A stretch of DNA of 64,000 nt from Thalassorhabdomicrobium marinisediminis (GTDB taxonomy: Bacteria; Pseudomonadota; Alphaproteobacteria; Rhodobacterales; Rhodobacteraceae). The notes beneath the pieces were generated by a model. The model ran no database searches. It was given only the letters and a program-made list of their open reading frames with translations, and was not told the origin of the DNA. A program made the position numbers and the translations under genes. Location: contig NZ_QCYG01000001.1 of NCBI RefSeq assembly GCF_003072065.1, forward strand, positions 310,001 to 374,000. Direction: 5' to 3'. This document shows, one piece after another, positions 16,125 through 26,593 of the stretch. The stretch's first letter is position 1. Each line of letters begins with the position of its first letter.

Positions 16125-18534
16125 AAAACGCGTCAGCGTCCGCCTCGCTGCGGTCGGCGGGCGACAGGTGCGCGCCGAACTGGAAGGCGTCGGCGAGGCG
16201 GGGTCGCGCGGCTTCGGACGGCTCAGCCGCGAAATGGAGGCGGCGAACGCCCGGCTTGCGGCCTTCTCGCGGCGGGTCCGGGTCGCGGCAGCCGCCGCCG
16301 TGGCAGCTGCTGCCGCCGCGGGCGTGGCGATGATCCGCTCCGGCCTCCAGACCGTCGATGCGCAGGCGAAGCTCGCGCAGTCCCTCGGGACCACAGTCGC
16401 GTCAATCCAGACGCTGGAGCGCGCAGGTGAACTGGCGGGCGTCTCGATGTCCGGCATCGAGCAGGCCACCAAGGATCTGACGCGGCGGCTCAGCCAGGCA
16501 GCCGCCGGGACCGGTCCCGCCGCCGACGCGCTGGATCGGTTGGGCCTCACCGCCAACGACTTGATCGCCCTGCCGCTGGACCAGCGCGTCGGCGCGATCA
16601 ACGCGGCCATCGAGGAGTTCGTGCCGGTGGCCGAACGCGCGGCGGTCGCGGGGCAGCTCTTCGGTGAAGAAGGCTCCATCGCGATGTCGCGGATCGACAC
16701 CGCGACGCTGCGCCAGGCGACCGAAGACGTCCTTGCGTTCGGTGTCGCCGTCTCGGAACAGGATGCCGACCAGATCGAACGCACCAATGATGCAATCTCG
16801 CGCCTTGGCCTCGTCTGGCGCGGGCTGTCGAACCAGCTGGCGGTTGCAGCGGCACCGGCGCTCGAAGCTGTTGCAGACGCCATGGCGGCGGTCGCCAGCC
16901 GCACCGGGCTGCTGGGCATTGCCATCCGCGATCTCTTCGACAACATCGGCCGTCTGACGACCTATGCAGCGACCTTCGCGGCGTTTCTTGCGGGCCGCTG
17001 GGTCGCTGGGATAGCTGTCGCAGCGCTGTCGGTCCGTGGGCTCGCCACGGCGCTGGTCCTGCTGCGAGGGGCCCTGATCCGCACTGGCATCGGGGCGTTG
17101 ATCGTTGGCGCGGGCGAGCTCGTCTATCAGTTTACCCGCCTCGTGTCCGGCGCCGGCGGTTTCGGCGAGGCAATGTCGCTGCTGAAGGACCTCGCCGTCG
17201 AGGTCTGGGAGCGGATCAAGATGGGCGCTGCTGCGGCGGGCGCGGCCGCCACGGCGATGTTCTTCGACCTGAAGGCCGACGCCGCATCGGGCATGCAGAG
17301 TGCCATCGAGAGCGTCGTGGCTTTTGGCAACACCGCCGCGAACGCCTTCGAGGGCGCCTACGAGGCGATCAAGGCGATCTGGGGGCTTCTCCCGGCGGCC
17401 ATCGGTGATCTGGCGTTTCAGGCGGCGAACAGCCTGATCGACGGCGTCGAGGCTATGCTTAACGGTGTCGTCTCGCGCATCAATGGCTTCATCGGCGGGA
17501 TCAACCAAGGGCTGGAAGCGCTCGGCTCTGAACGGCGCATCTCGATCATCCCCGATCTTGAGCTGGGCCAGATCGAGAACCGGTTTGAGGGCGCCGCGAC
17601 GGCTGCGACCACCGCAGCACAGGCTGCTTTCGACCGGGCCTTCGACGACAATCCGCTCACCGCGCCCGATTTCGGGCTCACCCAGGCGGCCAATGCTGCA
17701 CTGGCCAAGGCCAATACGTATCGCGGGGCGGCACGCGATCTGGCTGAAGGCGCGCGTGCGCCACTCGCCAGCTGGCAGGCCCTGCGTGACGCGGTGCAGG
17801 GCAGCAATCAGGCTAGCGCGGACGCGCTGACCGAGGCGACCGACGCGGCTGAGCGGTCCGAGACACCCCTTGGCGATGCGGGACGGGCGGCCACCGGCGC
17901 TGGTGCTGCGGTCGGGGCTGCTGCCGCTGCCGCCGGACCCGACACCGAAGCCGCCGTCACCGGCTGGCAGGCGGTCACCGCAGCGCTCAGCGACTATGCC
18001 AGCAAGGCGCGCGAGATCGGTGGCGATATCGGCCAGAGCCTTGTCGGTGCCTTCCAGTCGGCCGAGAACGCCGTCGGCCAGTTCGTCAGGACCGGCAAGC
18101 TGGACTTCCGCAGTCTGGTCACCTCGCTGCTGGCTGATCTCGCCAAGCTGGCGGCGCGGCGGTTCATCCTCGGGCCGATCGCCAATGCGCTTTCCGGCGC
18201 GCTTGGGGGTGCGGGCGGGATCTTCGCGAACATCTTGCATGCAGGCGGCATGGTAGGTGCCTCCGCGCCAGGCCGGATGGTCCCGGCCATGGCGTTCGCG
18301 GCGGCACCCCGAATGCATTCCGGCGGCGTAGCCGGTCTCCGCCACGATGAAGTCCCGGCCATCTTGCAACGCGGCGAGCGCGTGCTGTCGCGGCGTGAGG
18401 GGCAGAGCTACGGCGGTGGCGGCGGGGTCAACGTCACCATCATGGCCCGTGACGCCGAGAGCTTTCGGCAGTCACGCACCCAGGTCGCGGCGGATATCGC
18501 CCGTGCTGTGTCTCTCGGTCGGAGGGGCATGTGA
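16117..18534 (+). CDS. Phage tail tape measure protein
   Basis: Protein of 805 residues, the length ruler of the tail. It has an N-terminal coiled-coil/alanine-rich region, a central hydrophobic segment (about 270-345) as in lambda GpH-type proteins, many Ala/Gly repeats, and the end VNVTIMARDAESFRQSRTQ that recurs in Rhodobacterales tape measure proteins. It starts eight bases inside the chaperone's shifted frame. The frame appears intact. At about 3 residues per nm-scale turn it would specify a short siphovirus-type tail of roughly 120 nm; that estimate is inference from length only. Confidence 0.85.
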   Translation: MAEKRVSVRLAAVGGRQVRAELEGVGEAGSRGFGRLSREMEAANARLAAFSRRVRVAAAAAVAAAAAAGVAMIRSGLQTVDAQAKLAQSLGTTVASIQTLERAGELAGVSMSGIEQATKDLTRRLSQAAAGTGPAADALDRLGLTANDLIALPLDQRVGAINAAIEEFVPVAERAAVAGQLFGEEGSIAMSRIDTATLRQATEDVLAFGVAVSEQDADQIERTNDAISRLGLVWRGLSNQLAVAAAPALEAVADAMAAVASRTGLLGIAIRDLFDNIGRLTTYAATFAAFLAGRWVAGIAVAALSVRGLATALVLLRGALIRTGIGALIVGAGELVYQFTRLVSGAGGFGEAMSLLKDLAVEVWERIKMGAAAAGAAATAMFFDLKADAASGMQSAIESVVAFGNTAANAFEGAYEAIKAIWGLLPAAIGDLAFQAANSLIDGVEAMLNGVVSRINGFIGGINQGLEALGSERRISIIPDLELGQIENRFEGAATAATTAAQAAFDRAFDDNPLTAPDFGLTQAANAALAKANTYRGAARDLAEGARAPLASWQALRDAVQGSNQASADALTEATDAAERSETPLGDAGRAATGAGAAVGAAAAAAGPDTEAAVTGWQAVTAALSDYASKAREIGGDIGQSLVGAFQSAENAVGQFVRTGKLDFRSLVTSLLADLAKLAARRFILGPIANALSGALGGAGGIFANILHAGGMVGASAPGRMVPAMAFAAAPRMHSGGVAGLRHDEVPAILQRGERVLSRREGQSYGGGGGVNVTIMARDAESFRQSRTQVAADIARAVSLGRRGM

Positions 18535-19160
18535 TGGCGTTTCACGAGGTCAGGTTTCCCGACAACATCAGCCGGGGCGCGCGGGGCGGGCCGGAGCGGC
18601 GGACGCAGATAGTCGAACTTGCCTCGGGCGACGAGGAGCGTAATGCGAGCTGGGCCAATTCGCGCCGCCGCTACGACGTCGCCTATGGCATCCGCCGCGC
18701 GGACGATCTGGCGGCCGTCGTCGCCTTCTTTGAGGCCCGAAACGGTCGCCTGCACGGCTTCCGGTTCAAGGACTGGGGCGACCACAAGTCCTGTCTGCCC
18801 TCGGGCGCGCCATCGCCGAGCGACCAGGCGATTGGCACCGGCGACGGGACGACAACCGCCTTCCAGTTGGTGAAGCGCTACACGTCCGGGGCTCAATCCT
18901 GGACGCGCGACATCGCCAAGCCGGTGACGGCAACCGTGCGCATTGCACTCGGCGGGGTGGAGCAGCTCTCCGGATGGTCGGTCGATACCACGACCGGGAC
19001 CGTGACCTTCAACGCTGCGCCCGGGGCGGGCGTTGCGATCACCGCAGGCTTCGAATTCGACGTGGCCGTCCGCTTCGACACTGACGCGCTCGACGTGACG
19101 CTTGATCTCGAGCGGCTGGGCTCGATTACCTCCATACCCTTGCTAGAACTCCGCCAATGA
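18534..19160 (+). CDS. DUF2460 / TIGR02217-type tail protein (GTA gp12-like)
   Basis: Protein of 208 residues with the typical opening FHEVRFPDNISRGARGGPER and the segment GRLHGFRFKDWGDH (about 62-75). It corresponds to RcGTA gene 12, the distal tail protein at the tail tip. The ATG at 18534 overlaps the tape measure stop by one base; an in-frame GTG at 18531 is less likely. The stop overlaps the next gene (ATGA). No lesion seen. Confidence 0.88.
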   Translation: MAFHEVRFPDNISRGARGGPERRTQIVELASGDEERNASWANSRRRYDVAYGIRRADDLAAVVAFFEARNGRLHGFRFKDWGDHKSCLPSGAPSPSDQAIGTGDGTTTAFQLVKRYTSGAQSWTRDIAKPVTATVRIALGGVEQLSGWSVDTTTGTVTFNAAPGAGVAITAGFEFDVAVRFDTDALDVTLDLERLGSITSIPLLELRQ

Positions 19161-20041
19161 AGAGCATCACCCCTAACCTGCAGGCGCATCTGGACGACGG
19201 GACAACAACTCTGGCCTGGTGCTGGCGCATCCACCGCGCCGACGGCGCGAGTTTCGGCTTCACCGATCATGACCGGACGCTGAGCTTTGACGGCACGGAC
19301 TTCGAGCCCGAGAGCGGGCTGACAGCCGCCGAGGTCCGGTCCGGCTCCGATCTCTCTGTTGATGCCCAAGATGCCGAAGGTGTGCTCACCTCTGACCGCA
19401 TCACCGAGACCGACATTCTCGACGGCCGCTGGGACAACGCCGAGGTCGAGGTCTGGCGGGTGAACTGGGCCGATACCGGCCAGCGCGTCCTGATGCGGCG
19501 CGGCGCCATCGGCCAGATCCGGCGCGGGCGGCTGGCCTTCGTCGCCGAGGTCCGCTCCCTCGCGCATGTACTCGGCCAGACGGTTGGCCGGACGTTTCAG
19601 GCGACCTGCGATGCGGCACTCGGCGATGCCCGCTGCGGCGCCGATCTCGAGGATCCCGCCTTCAAGGGCATTGGCGCTGTCATCGATCTTCTGCGTGATC
19701 GGGCTTTCACCGCCTCGGGGCTTGGCAGTTTCGCATCTGGCTGGTTCACCTTTGGCACCGCCGAATGGACCAGCGGCGCAAATGTGGGGCGGCAGGCAGA
19801 GATCATCGCGCATGACCTGACTGACAGTATTGCAGTGCTGACGCTGCTCGAAGCACCAGTGCGATCTATCGCTGAGGCCGATGCCTTTACCATCCGCGCG
19901 GGATGCGACAAGCGTATCGAGACCTGTGGGGCGAAGTTCGCCAACACCGCCAATTTCCGAGGCTTCCCGCACATCCCGGGTCAGGATGCGGTGCTGCGCT
20001 ACGCGACGAAGGACGGCGGGCACGAGGGGGCGGTGTTGTGA
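19157..20041 (+). CDS. DUF2163 / TIGR02218-type tail hub protein (GTA gp13-like)
   Basis: Protein of 294 residues. It starts MKSITPNLQAHLDDGTTTLA and has the family's FTDHDRTLSFDG segment near residue 36. The C-terminal region contains several cysteines (CDAALGDARCG; CDKRIETCGAKF), as in RcGTA gp13, whose homologue binds an iron-sulfur cluster in the hub; the cluster here is inference. ATGA overlap with the upstream gene and overlap with the downstream GTG start indicate a translationally coupled tail-tip operon. The frame is intact. Confidence 0.88.
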   Translation: MKSITPNLQAHLDDGTTTLAWCWRIHRADGASFGFTDHDRTLSFDGTDFEPESGLTAAEVRSGSDLSVDAQDAEGVLTSDRITETDILDGRWDNAEVEVWRVNWADTGQRVLMRRGAIGQIRRGRLAFVAEVRSLAHVLGQTVGRTFQATCDAALGDARCGADLEDPAFKGIGAVIDLLRDRAFTASGLGSFASGWFTFGTAEWTSGANVGRQAEIIAHDLTDSIAVLTLLEAPVRSIAEADAFTIRAGCDKRIETCGAKFANTANFRGFPHIPGQDAVLRYATKDGGHEGAVL

Positions 20042-20472
20042 ACGCCGCCGATCCCGAGCGCGTCATCGCCATCGCGCGCTCCTGGCTCGGCACGCCCTAC
20101 CACGACCAGGCGAGCCTGTGCGGTGTCGGCTGCGACTGCCTCGGGCTGGCGCGCGGCGTCTGGCGCGAGGTCGTAGGTCCCGAGCCGTTCGCGATCCCGC
20201 CCTATAGCCGCGATTGGGGCGAGACCGGGCCATGCGAGGTTCTGGCCGAAGGCGCGCGCGCCAGGATGATCGAGTTACCTATAACTGAGGCCTGTCCCGG
20301 CGCGCTGGTGCTGTTCCGGATGACGCCCCGCGCCATCGCCAAGCATGTCGGGATCCTCACTGGGCCCGACAGCTTCCTCCACTCCTATGAGCGCCTTGGC
20401 GTCATTGAGGAACCGCTCACCCCATCCTGGCGGCGGCGGATCGCCTTCGCTTTCCTGTTCCCGCAACGCTGA
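20038..20472 (+). CDS. NlpC/P60-family tail peptidase (GTA gp14-like)
   Basis: Cell-wall peptidase of 144 residues. The catalytic Cys lies in GVGCDCLGLARG (about 27-38) and the His in AKHVGIL (about 101-107). Tail-tip NlpC/P60 enzymes cut peptidoglycan peptides during DNA entry. The GTG start at 20038 is set by overlap with the upstream stop (GTGTTGTGA context); no ATG is available nearby. It lies between the DUF2163 gene and the tail-tip protein exactly as in RcGTA. No lesion seen. Confidence 0.88.
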   Translation: MNAADPERVIAIARSWLGTPYHDQASLCGVGCDCLGLARGVWREVVGPEPFAIPPYSRDWGETGPCEVLAEGARARMIELPITEACPGALVLFRMTPRAIAKHVGILTGPDSFLHSYERLGVIEEPLTPSWRRRIAFAFLFPQR

Positions 20473-20481
20473 GACCCCGAC

Positions 20482-23400
20482 ATGGCCACCCTCGTTCTCG
20501 GTGCCGCTGGCGCCGCCATTGGCGGTTCGATCGGCGGTGCAATCCTCGGCGTGAGTGCCGCGACAATTGGTGGCTTCATCGGCTCCACCATTGGCTCGGT
20601 CGTCGATAGCTGGATCATCTCGTCACTGGCACCAACCCAGCGGATCGAGGGCGCGCGGATGGACAACCTGCGCATCACCTCGGCCACCGAAGGGGCGGTG
20701 ATCCCGCGCCTCTATGGCCGCATGCGGATCGGCGGCAACATCATCTGGGCCACGGATTTCCGCGAGGAGTCCAAGACCACCACGCAGGGCGGCGGCAAGG
20801 GTGGTGGCGGGGGCGGCAAGGTCAAGACTACCGAGTATTTCTACTATGCGAGCTTCGCGGTCGCGCTGTGCGAAGGGCCGATCACCGGCATTGGCCGCAT
20901 CTGGGCCGACGGCAAGCTGCTAGACACCGCCGGGATCACCTGGCGCTGGTATCCGGGTGACGAGGCCCAGACAGCGGATCCATTCATCGCCGCAAAGATG
21001 GGCGCTGCCGACACGCCGGCCTATCGCGGCACCGCTTATGTGGTCTTCGAGGACCTGCCGCTCGGCAATTACGGCAACCGCCTGCCGCAGCTCTCCTTCG
21101 AGGTATTCCGCCCGATCGCCGATCCCCACACCGCCGAGGGGCTGACGCAGGCGGTCACGATGATCCCGGCTTCGGGCGAGTTCACTACGCGACGCAGGGC
21201 ATCCGCAAGGGCAGCGGCGGCGCGCAGACGCCGGAGAACCTGAACGCGCTCTCGGACACCGCCGACATGGTCGTGGCGCTGGACCGGCTGCAGGCCATGG
21301 CGCCGAAGGTGGAGAGCGTCAGCCTCGTCGTCGCTTGGTTCGGGAACGACCTGCGTGCGGGCGACTGCACCATCCGACCTGGCGTAGAGGTCTCGGAGAA
21401 GACAACGAGTCCGCAGACATGGAGCGTGAACGGCGTCTCCCGCGCCGGCGCCCATCTCGTCAGCCGTGATGACCAGGACCGACCCGTCTACGGCGGCACG
21501 CCGGCAGATTTCGCCGTGGTGCAGGCGATCAAGGAAATGAAGGCGCGCGGGCTGCGTGTCACCTTCTATCCCTTCATCCTTATGGACGTGCCGCCCGGCA
21601 ACAGCCTGCCCAGCCCTTATTCCGACAACGCCGCCGACATGGGCCAGCCCGCCTTCCCGTGGCGCGGTCGGATCACCTGTTCGCCCGCGGCTGGTTTCGC
21701 CGGGACCGTGGACAAGACCGCCACGGCGGCAAGTCAGGTCGCGGCCTTCTTCGACAGTGCTGGACCGGAGCGGCGGGCGACTGGGGCCTGCGGCGCATGG
21801 TGCTGCATTACGCCCATCTCTGCGCAGCGGCGGGCGGGGTCGATGCCTTCCTGATCGGGACGGAGATGCGCGGGCTGACCACGATCCGCTCGGGCGCCAG
21901 CGCCTATCCGGCAGTGCAGGCTTTCCGCGATCTGGCGGCCGACGTGCGGAGCATCCTAGGGTTCGGCACGGCGATCAGCTATGCTGCCGACTGGTCGGAA
22001 TACTTCGGTCACCAGCCAGGCGACGATGAGGCGGGGAACGCCACCGGTTCGAGTGACCCGCCGAATGGCGACGTATTTTTCCACCTCGATCCGCTCTGGG
22101 CGGATGCCGAGATCGATTTCGTCGGGATCGACAACTACATGCCGCTCTCCGACTGGCGCGACGGCTTTGAGCATGCCGATGCGCAGGAGGGCTGGCCCGC
22201 GATCTACGACCGCGCCTATCTGTAGGAGAATATCGCAGGCGGGGAAGGCTTCGAGTGGTTCTATGCCAGCGCCGCCGACCGCTCCGCGCAGGTGCGCACG
22301 CCCATCAGCGACGGTGCCGCCAGCAAGCCGTGGGTTTTCCGCTACAAGGATCTGCGAGCCTGGTGGTCGAATCCGCACTACGACCGCCCGGGCGGGGTGG
22401 AGAGCGCTACGCCGACGGCGTGGGCGCCGCAGTCGAAGCCGATCTGGTTCACCGAGCTCGGCTGCCCGGCCATCGACCGGGGCACCAACCAGCCGAACGT
22501 CTTCTTCGACCCGAAGTCGTCGGAGAGCTTCACGCCGCATTTCTCGCGGGGCTGGCGGGATGACGCGATCCAGCGGGCATATCTGGAGGCGACGTATCTC
22601 TGGTGGGGTGAGGCTACGAACAACCCGCTGTCCTCGGTCTATGGCGGCCGGATGGTGCATGTGCCGGAATGCGCGGCCTGGACCTGGGATGCGCGGCCGT
22701 ACCCGTCCTTTCCGGCGCTGACCGACGTCTGGACGGACGGCGCGAACTGGCGGCTCGGCCACTGGCTGACTGGGCGGCTCGGCGCGGTGTCGCTGGCGGC
22801 CCTCGTGCGGCATCTCTGCCTGCGCGCCGGAATGCCCGAGGCAAGGATCGACGTCACCGGCCTTTGGGGCGCGGTCGAGGGCTACGCCATTGGTGCGTTG
22901 GAAAGCCCGCGCGCCTCGATCACCGCGCTGTCGCGACACTTTGGCTTCGACGCCGTTGAGACCGAAGGCATGATCCGTTTTGTCAGGCGTGGCCGGGCGT
23001 CCATCACCAGCATCGCGCACGACGATCTTGTCGCAGCCCGCGAGGGCGACGTGCTAGAGCTCACGCGCGCGCAGGAGACGGAACTGCCGCAGGCCCTCAA
23101 ATGGCAGGTAGCCCGCGCCGACGAAGATTACGATGCCGCTCTCGTCGAGGCGCGACGCATCACCGTGGACACAACCCGGATTGCCTCTGAGAGCTTTCCG
23201 ATGGCGGTCCCGCCCGAGGAAGCCGAACGGCGTTGCCGCCGCGCGCTTATGGAAGCATGGACCGGGCGGGAGACAGCTGCATTCCGCCTGCCGGCCTCGC
23301 GGCTGGCGCTCGACCCGGCGGACGTCGTCACGCTGGAACATGACGGGCGGCACATCCCGCTGCGGCTTGTCTCCATCGCGGAAGCCGAATCTCGCGGGAT

Positions 23401-24445
23401 CGAAGCTGTTCGTCAGGACCGCGAAGCCCATGATCTACCGCCGGGATCGCCACGACCGTCGTCCCTGTCGAAAGCTGTGGCATTCGGCGCACCTGAGGCG
23501 GTGCTGATGGACCTGCCTCAACTTACCGAGGATCAGCCCGCGCATCGGCCGTTCATTGCTGCCCATGCCGTTCCCTGGCCAGGCGAGATGGCAGTGTTTC
23601 GCAGCCCCTCGACCGATGGCTTCGAGCTGCTGACGACCTTCGGCAGCCGCGCCCGGATCGGGGCGCTCGTCTCGGACCTCTATGAGGGGCCCACGTTGCG
23701 CTTCGACCTCGGCAATGCGCTGGTGGTCGATCTGCTGACCGGCACGCTTGAAAGCGTCACCGACCTGACTCTGTTCGGCGGCGCCAATGCGCTGGCCATC
23801 GAGAGCGCGCCGGGTATCGGGGAGATCGTGCAGGCGGGCTCGGCCGAGCTGCTGGCGCCCGGCCGGTATCGGCTGACCCGGCTGTTGCGGGGCCAGCGTG
23901 GCACCGAGGCCGCCATGGGCAACCCGGCGCCTGCAGGCGCGCGTGTCGTCGTGCTGGACACTGCGCTAGCATCGCTGCCGATCGCCGAGGCCGACCTGGG
24001 CATCCCGTGGAACTGGCGCATCGGCCCCGCGAGCCGTCCTGTCAGCGACGAGACCTATGTGGCGCGGGTCTTCACGCCCGAGGGCGTCGGTCTGCGGCCG
24101 TTCTCGGGCGCCCATGTCGAGCAGCCATGGCGCAGACCGCGTGCGTCCGGCGATCTCACGATCCGCTGGACGCGCCGGTCCCGCGCACTCGCGGCCGACA
24201 GCTGGGGAGGGCTCGAGGTGTCGCTAGCCGAGGAGCTCGAAGCCTACGAGGTGGAGATCCTAGACGGCGCCACCGTGAAGCGGGTGCTGAGCACCGCCAC
24301 CACGAGCGCGGTTTACACGGCCGCCCAGCAGACCGCCGATTGGGGCGCTCCGCTCGCCCCCGGTGACACGCTCGACATCCGCATCTTCCAGCTCTCCGCC
24401 CTCGTGGGGCGGGGCTCGCCCAAGACCGTCATGCTCACGTTCTGA
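20482..24445 (+). pseudogene. Large tail-tip/host-specificity protein (GTA gp15-like, TIM-barrel), broken by two frame changes and a TAG
   Basis: Homology runs through three reading frames. The first frame (from ATG 20482) reads correctly to GEF and loses one C at about 21183; the next frame continues HYATQGIRKGSGGAQ. Near 21750-21770 the frame changes again, restoring AGDWGLRRMVLHYAHLC. At 22223-22225 a TAG interrupts DRAYL and ENIAGGEGFEWFY. The remainder is open to 24445. An intact protein would be about 1,310 residues with an N-terminal glycine-rich membrane-like segment, the GTA TIM-barrel region, and a C-terminal receptor-binding part. Without this baseplate hub protein no functional tail tip could be made. 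Confidence 0.88.
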
Positions 24446-24455
24446 AGGCCATCCC

Positions 24456-25532
24456 ATGTCCGACGCCACGACCCATCTCCTGCTGCCCTACATCCTGGCG
24501 GCGCAGGCCCAGAAGCATGTCACCCACAACGAGGCGCTGCGGATCCTCGACGGGCTCGTCCATCTCTCGGTCCTCGACCGCGATCTGGCAGCACCCCCAG
24601 CGAGCCCCGCCGACGGCGACCGATACATCGTCGCTTCGGGCGCGACGGGCGACTGGGCGGGCTGGGACCTGAACGTCGCGCTCTGGACCGATGGCGCTTG
24701 GCTCCGCTTGCCACCCGGCACCGGCTGGCGGGCGTGGATCGAGGATGAGGGCCTGCTGCTGGTCTACGATGGCGCGGGCTGGGTCGGCACCACGCCCAGC
24801 GAGTTGCAGAATATGGCGCTGCTCGGGCTCGGCACAACGGCGGACGCCTCGAACCCGTTCTCGGCCAAGCTGAACGCCGCGCTCTGGACGGCGAAGACCG
24901 TGGCCGAGGGCGGCACCGGCGATCTGTTCTACACCTTGAACAAGGAGGCAGCGGGCGACGATCTCGGCCTGACCCTGCAGACCAACTTCGTGACCAAGGC
25001 GCTGGTCGGGCTCTTCGGCTCCGACCGCTTCCGCCTCGCGGTCTCGGCCGACGGCAGCACCTTCTTCGACGGCCTCAACGTCGACAACGCCACCGGCAGC
25101 GTCGACCAGCCCCGGCTGCCGCGGTTCAAGGCTTACACGAACTACGACAACTATGTCGGCGTTGGAGCCTGGAAAAAGATCGGCCTGAACAACACCGACT
25201 ACAACGATCAGGGCGCCTTCGACGCGGCGAACAACCATTTCGTGGCGCCCGTCGACGGCACCTACCTCTTCGGCGCGTCGCTCATGTACAAGGTCAATGC
25301 CAGCACGACCGCGCGCATGCGGGGGCGGCTCGTTCTGAACGGCACAACCGAAATCCGCGGCTCCCTCGGCGAAATCTCCGCCACCCACGTCTCGCTCGCC
25401 ACCGCGATCTGGCTTCAGACCATGGTGCCGCTGACGGCGGGCGATACCATTGAGCTTCAGGGGTATTTCCGGGTCGCGGACGGCTACTTTGCCGCCGACC
25501 ACACGTCCTTCTGGGGCTGCAAGGTCGGCTGA
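24456..25532 (+). CDS. DUF2793 protein with C-terminal C1q-like beta domain (tail fibre-like)
   Basis: Protein of 358 residues. The N-terminal about 115 residues are DUF2793-type (LPYILAAQAQKHVTHNEALR; DGDRYIVASGATGDWAG), found beside phage and GTA tail genes. The C-terminal 135 residues (from FKAYTNYDNYVGVGAWKKIG) look like a C1q/TNF-like jelly roll: aromatic and glycine-rich strands with YLFGASLMYKVN and a final FWGCKVG. Such trimeric heads usually bind receptors, so this is probably the tail's adhesin. The frame is intact despite the broken upstream gene. The C1q assignment is by pattern only. Confidence 0.75.
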   Translation: MSDATTHLLLPYILAAQAQKHVTHNEALRILDGLVHLSVLDRDLAAPPASPADGDRYIVASGATGDWAGWDLNVALWTDGAWLRLPPGTGWRAWIEDEGLLLVYDGAGWVGTTPSELQNMALLGLGTTADASNPFSAKLNAALWTAKTVAEGGTGDLFYTLNKEAAGDDLGLTLQTNFVTKALVGLFGSDRFRLAVSADGSTFFDGLNVDNATGSVDQPRLPRFKAYTNYDNYVGVGAWKKIGLNNTDYNDQGAFDAANNHFVAPVDGTYLFGASLMYKVNASTTARMRGRLVLNGTTEIRGSLGEISATHVSLATAIWLQTMVPLTAGDTIELQGYFRVADGYFAADHTSFWGCKVG

Positions 25533-25551
25533 GCGGCGGGAGGAGGATCCG

Positions 25552-25842
25552 ATGACACCACCCCGATCTGATCAGGGCTTTGACCGCATGCCCGATGCCG
25601 AGTTCGAGGCCATGCTGGCACGCGCGGCCGAGAAAGGCGCCAAACGCGCGCTCGCCGATGTCGGCCTCGATGGTGAAGAGGCTGCGCTCGACATCCGCGA
25701 CCTGCGATCCTTGCTCGACTGCGTGCGGCTGGTGCGGCGCACCGCGATGCAGACCGCCGTCCGCATGGTCACCACCGGCGTCATGCTGGCGCTGCTGGCT
25801 GGGATCGCGATCAAGCTGAAGATCTTTGGCGGCGGTCCGTAG
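25552..25842 (+). CDS. Small phage protein with C-terminal membrane segment (DUF6127-like)
   Basis: Protein of 96 residues with a ribosome site (GGAGGA). Residues 1-60 are acidic and helical; residues 68-90 form one membrane helix (MVTTGVMLALLAGIAIKLKI). It lies between the fibre-like gene and the M15 endolysin-like gene. Position and single membrane helix would allow a holin-associated role, but this is inference; the DUF6127 likeness is from memory. An intrinsic terminator follows. Confidence 0.6.
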   Translation: MTPPRSDQGFDRMPDAEFEAMLARAAEKGAKRALADVGLDGEEAALDIRDLRSLLDCVRLVRRTAMQTAVRMVTTGVMLALLAGIAIKLKIFGGGP

Positions 25843-25875
25843 CCGCCCGTCGCGACAATTCCCGCACCAACCGGA

Positions 25876-25905
25876 ACCCGCCCATGTGGCGGGTCTTTTC
25901 GTTTC
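25876..25905 (+). terminator. Intrinsic terminator between tail and lysis genes
   Basis: ACCCGCC (25876-25882), five-base loop, GGCGGGT (25888-25894), then a T-rich run. A seven-pair G/C-rich hairpin followed by CTTTTCGTTT. It separates the tail transcript from the M15 peptidase/spanin cassette, whose ribosome site lies just after it. Confidence 0.7.
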
Positions 25906-25918
25906 TGGAGGACTCCCA

Positions 25919-26593
25919 ATGACCACGACTTTTTACGACCACTGGCGCGAGGTGCCCGAGAGTGCCTGGCGCTGGCCGAACTTCAGCCCGGCCGAGATCG
26001 CTTGTCGGGGCACCGGTAAGCTGCTCGTCAACAAACCCGCGCTCGACAAGCTTCAGGCGCTGCGTGACCGACTGGGCAAGCCGCTGATCGTCCGCTCGGC
26101 CTATCGCAGCCCCGAGCACAACCGCGCTGTCGGCGGCGCGACCCAGTCGAAGCACATGGATGGCGCCGCCTTCGACATCGCCATGGCGAACCACGACCCC
26201 GTGACCTTCGAGGCTGCGGCGCGCGAGGTCGGGTTCCTCGGCTTCGGGTTCTACCCGCGCTCCGGTTTTATGCATGTCGATCTCGGGCCCGCGCGGCAGT
26301 GGGGCGAGCGGTTCCTAGTCCGGGCGACGGCCATTGCGTCGGAGACGCCGCCAGCGCGCGAGGTGCTGACTGACAGCCGCAAAATGAAGGGTGGAGGGGC
26401 GGCCGGAGTGGCGACGCTGGGTGCCGCGGGTGTCGAGGTGGCGCAGAGCGTCCTGGCGGAGACCCAATCCTCGATCCTGCCGCTTGTGCCGTATCTCGAT
26501 ACGCTCCGCTGGCTGTTCATCGCAGTCGCGCTCGGGGGCATCGCGGTCACGATCTACGCCCGCCTCGACGATTGGAAGCGGGGGCGTCGGTGA
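25919..26593 (+). CDS. M15-family D-Ala-D-Ala carboxypeptidase-like endolysin with C-terminal membrane helix
   Basis: Protein of 224 residues. The peptidase_M15 domain (about 20-125) shows RSAYRSPEHNRAVGGA, the zinc-site segment SKHMDGAAFDI (His and Asp ligands) and FMHVDLG (third ligand His). A second region ends in a membrane helix (LRWLFIAVALGGIAVTIYA, about 197-215) and a basic tail. It should cleave peptidoglycan stem peptides, probably as the endolysin of the lysis cassette; the C-terminal anchor recurs in alphaproteobacterial phage versions. The GGAGGA ribosome site selects ATG 25919. The stop overlaps the next GTG start. Confidence 0.85.
   Translation: MTTTFYDHWREVPESAWRWPNFSPAEIACRGTGKLLVNKPALDKLQALRDRLGKPLIVRSAYRSPEHNRAVGGATQSKHMDGAAFDIAMANHDPVTFEAAAREVGFLGFGFYPRSGFMHVDLGPARQWGERFLVRATAIASETPPAREVLTDSRKMKGGGAAGVATLGAAGVEVAQSVLAETQSSILPLVPYLDTLRWLFIAVALGGIAVTIYARLDDWKRGRR

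Noticed and set aside
16402-18369. Open frame of 655 codons on the minus strand under the tape measure gene
   Set aside because: Antisense shadow of a clear tail gene; no motif and no ribosome site.
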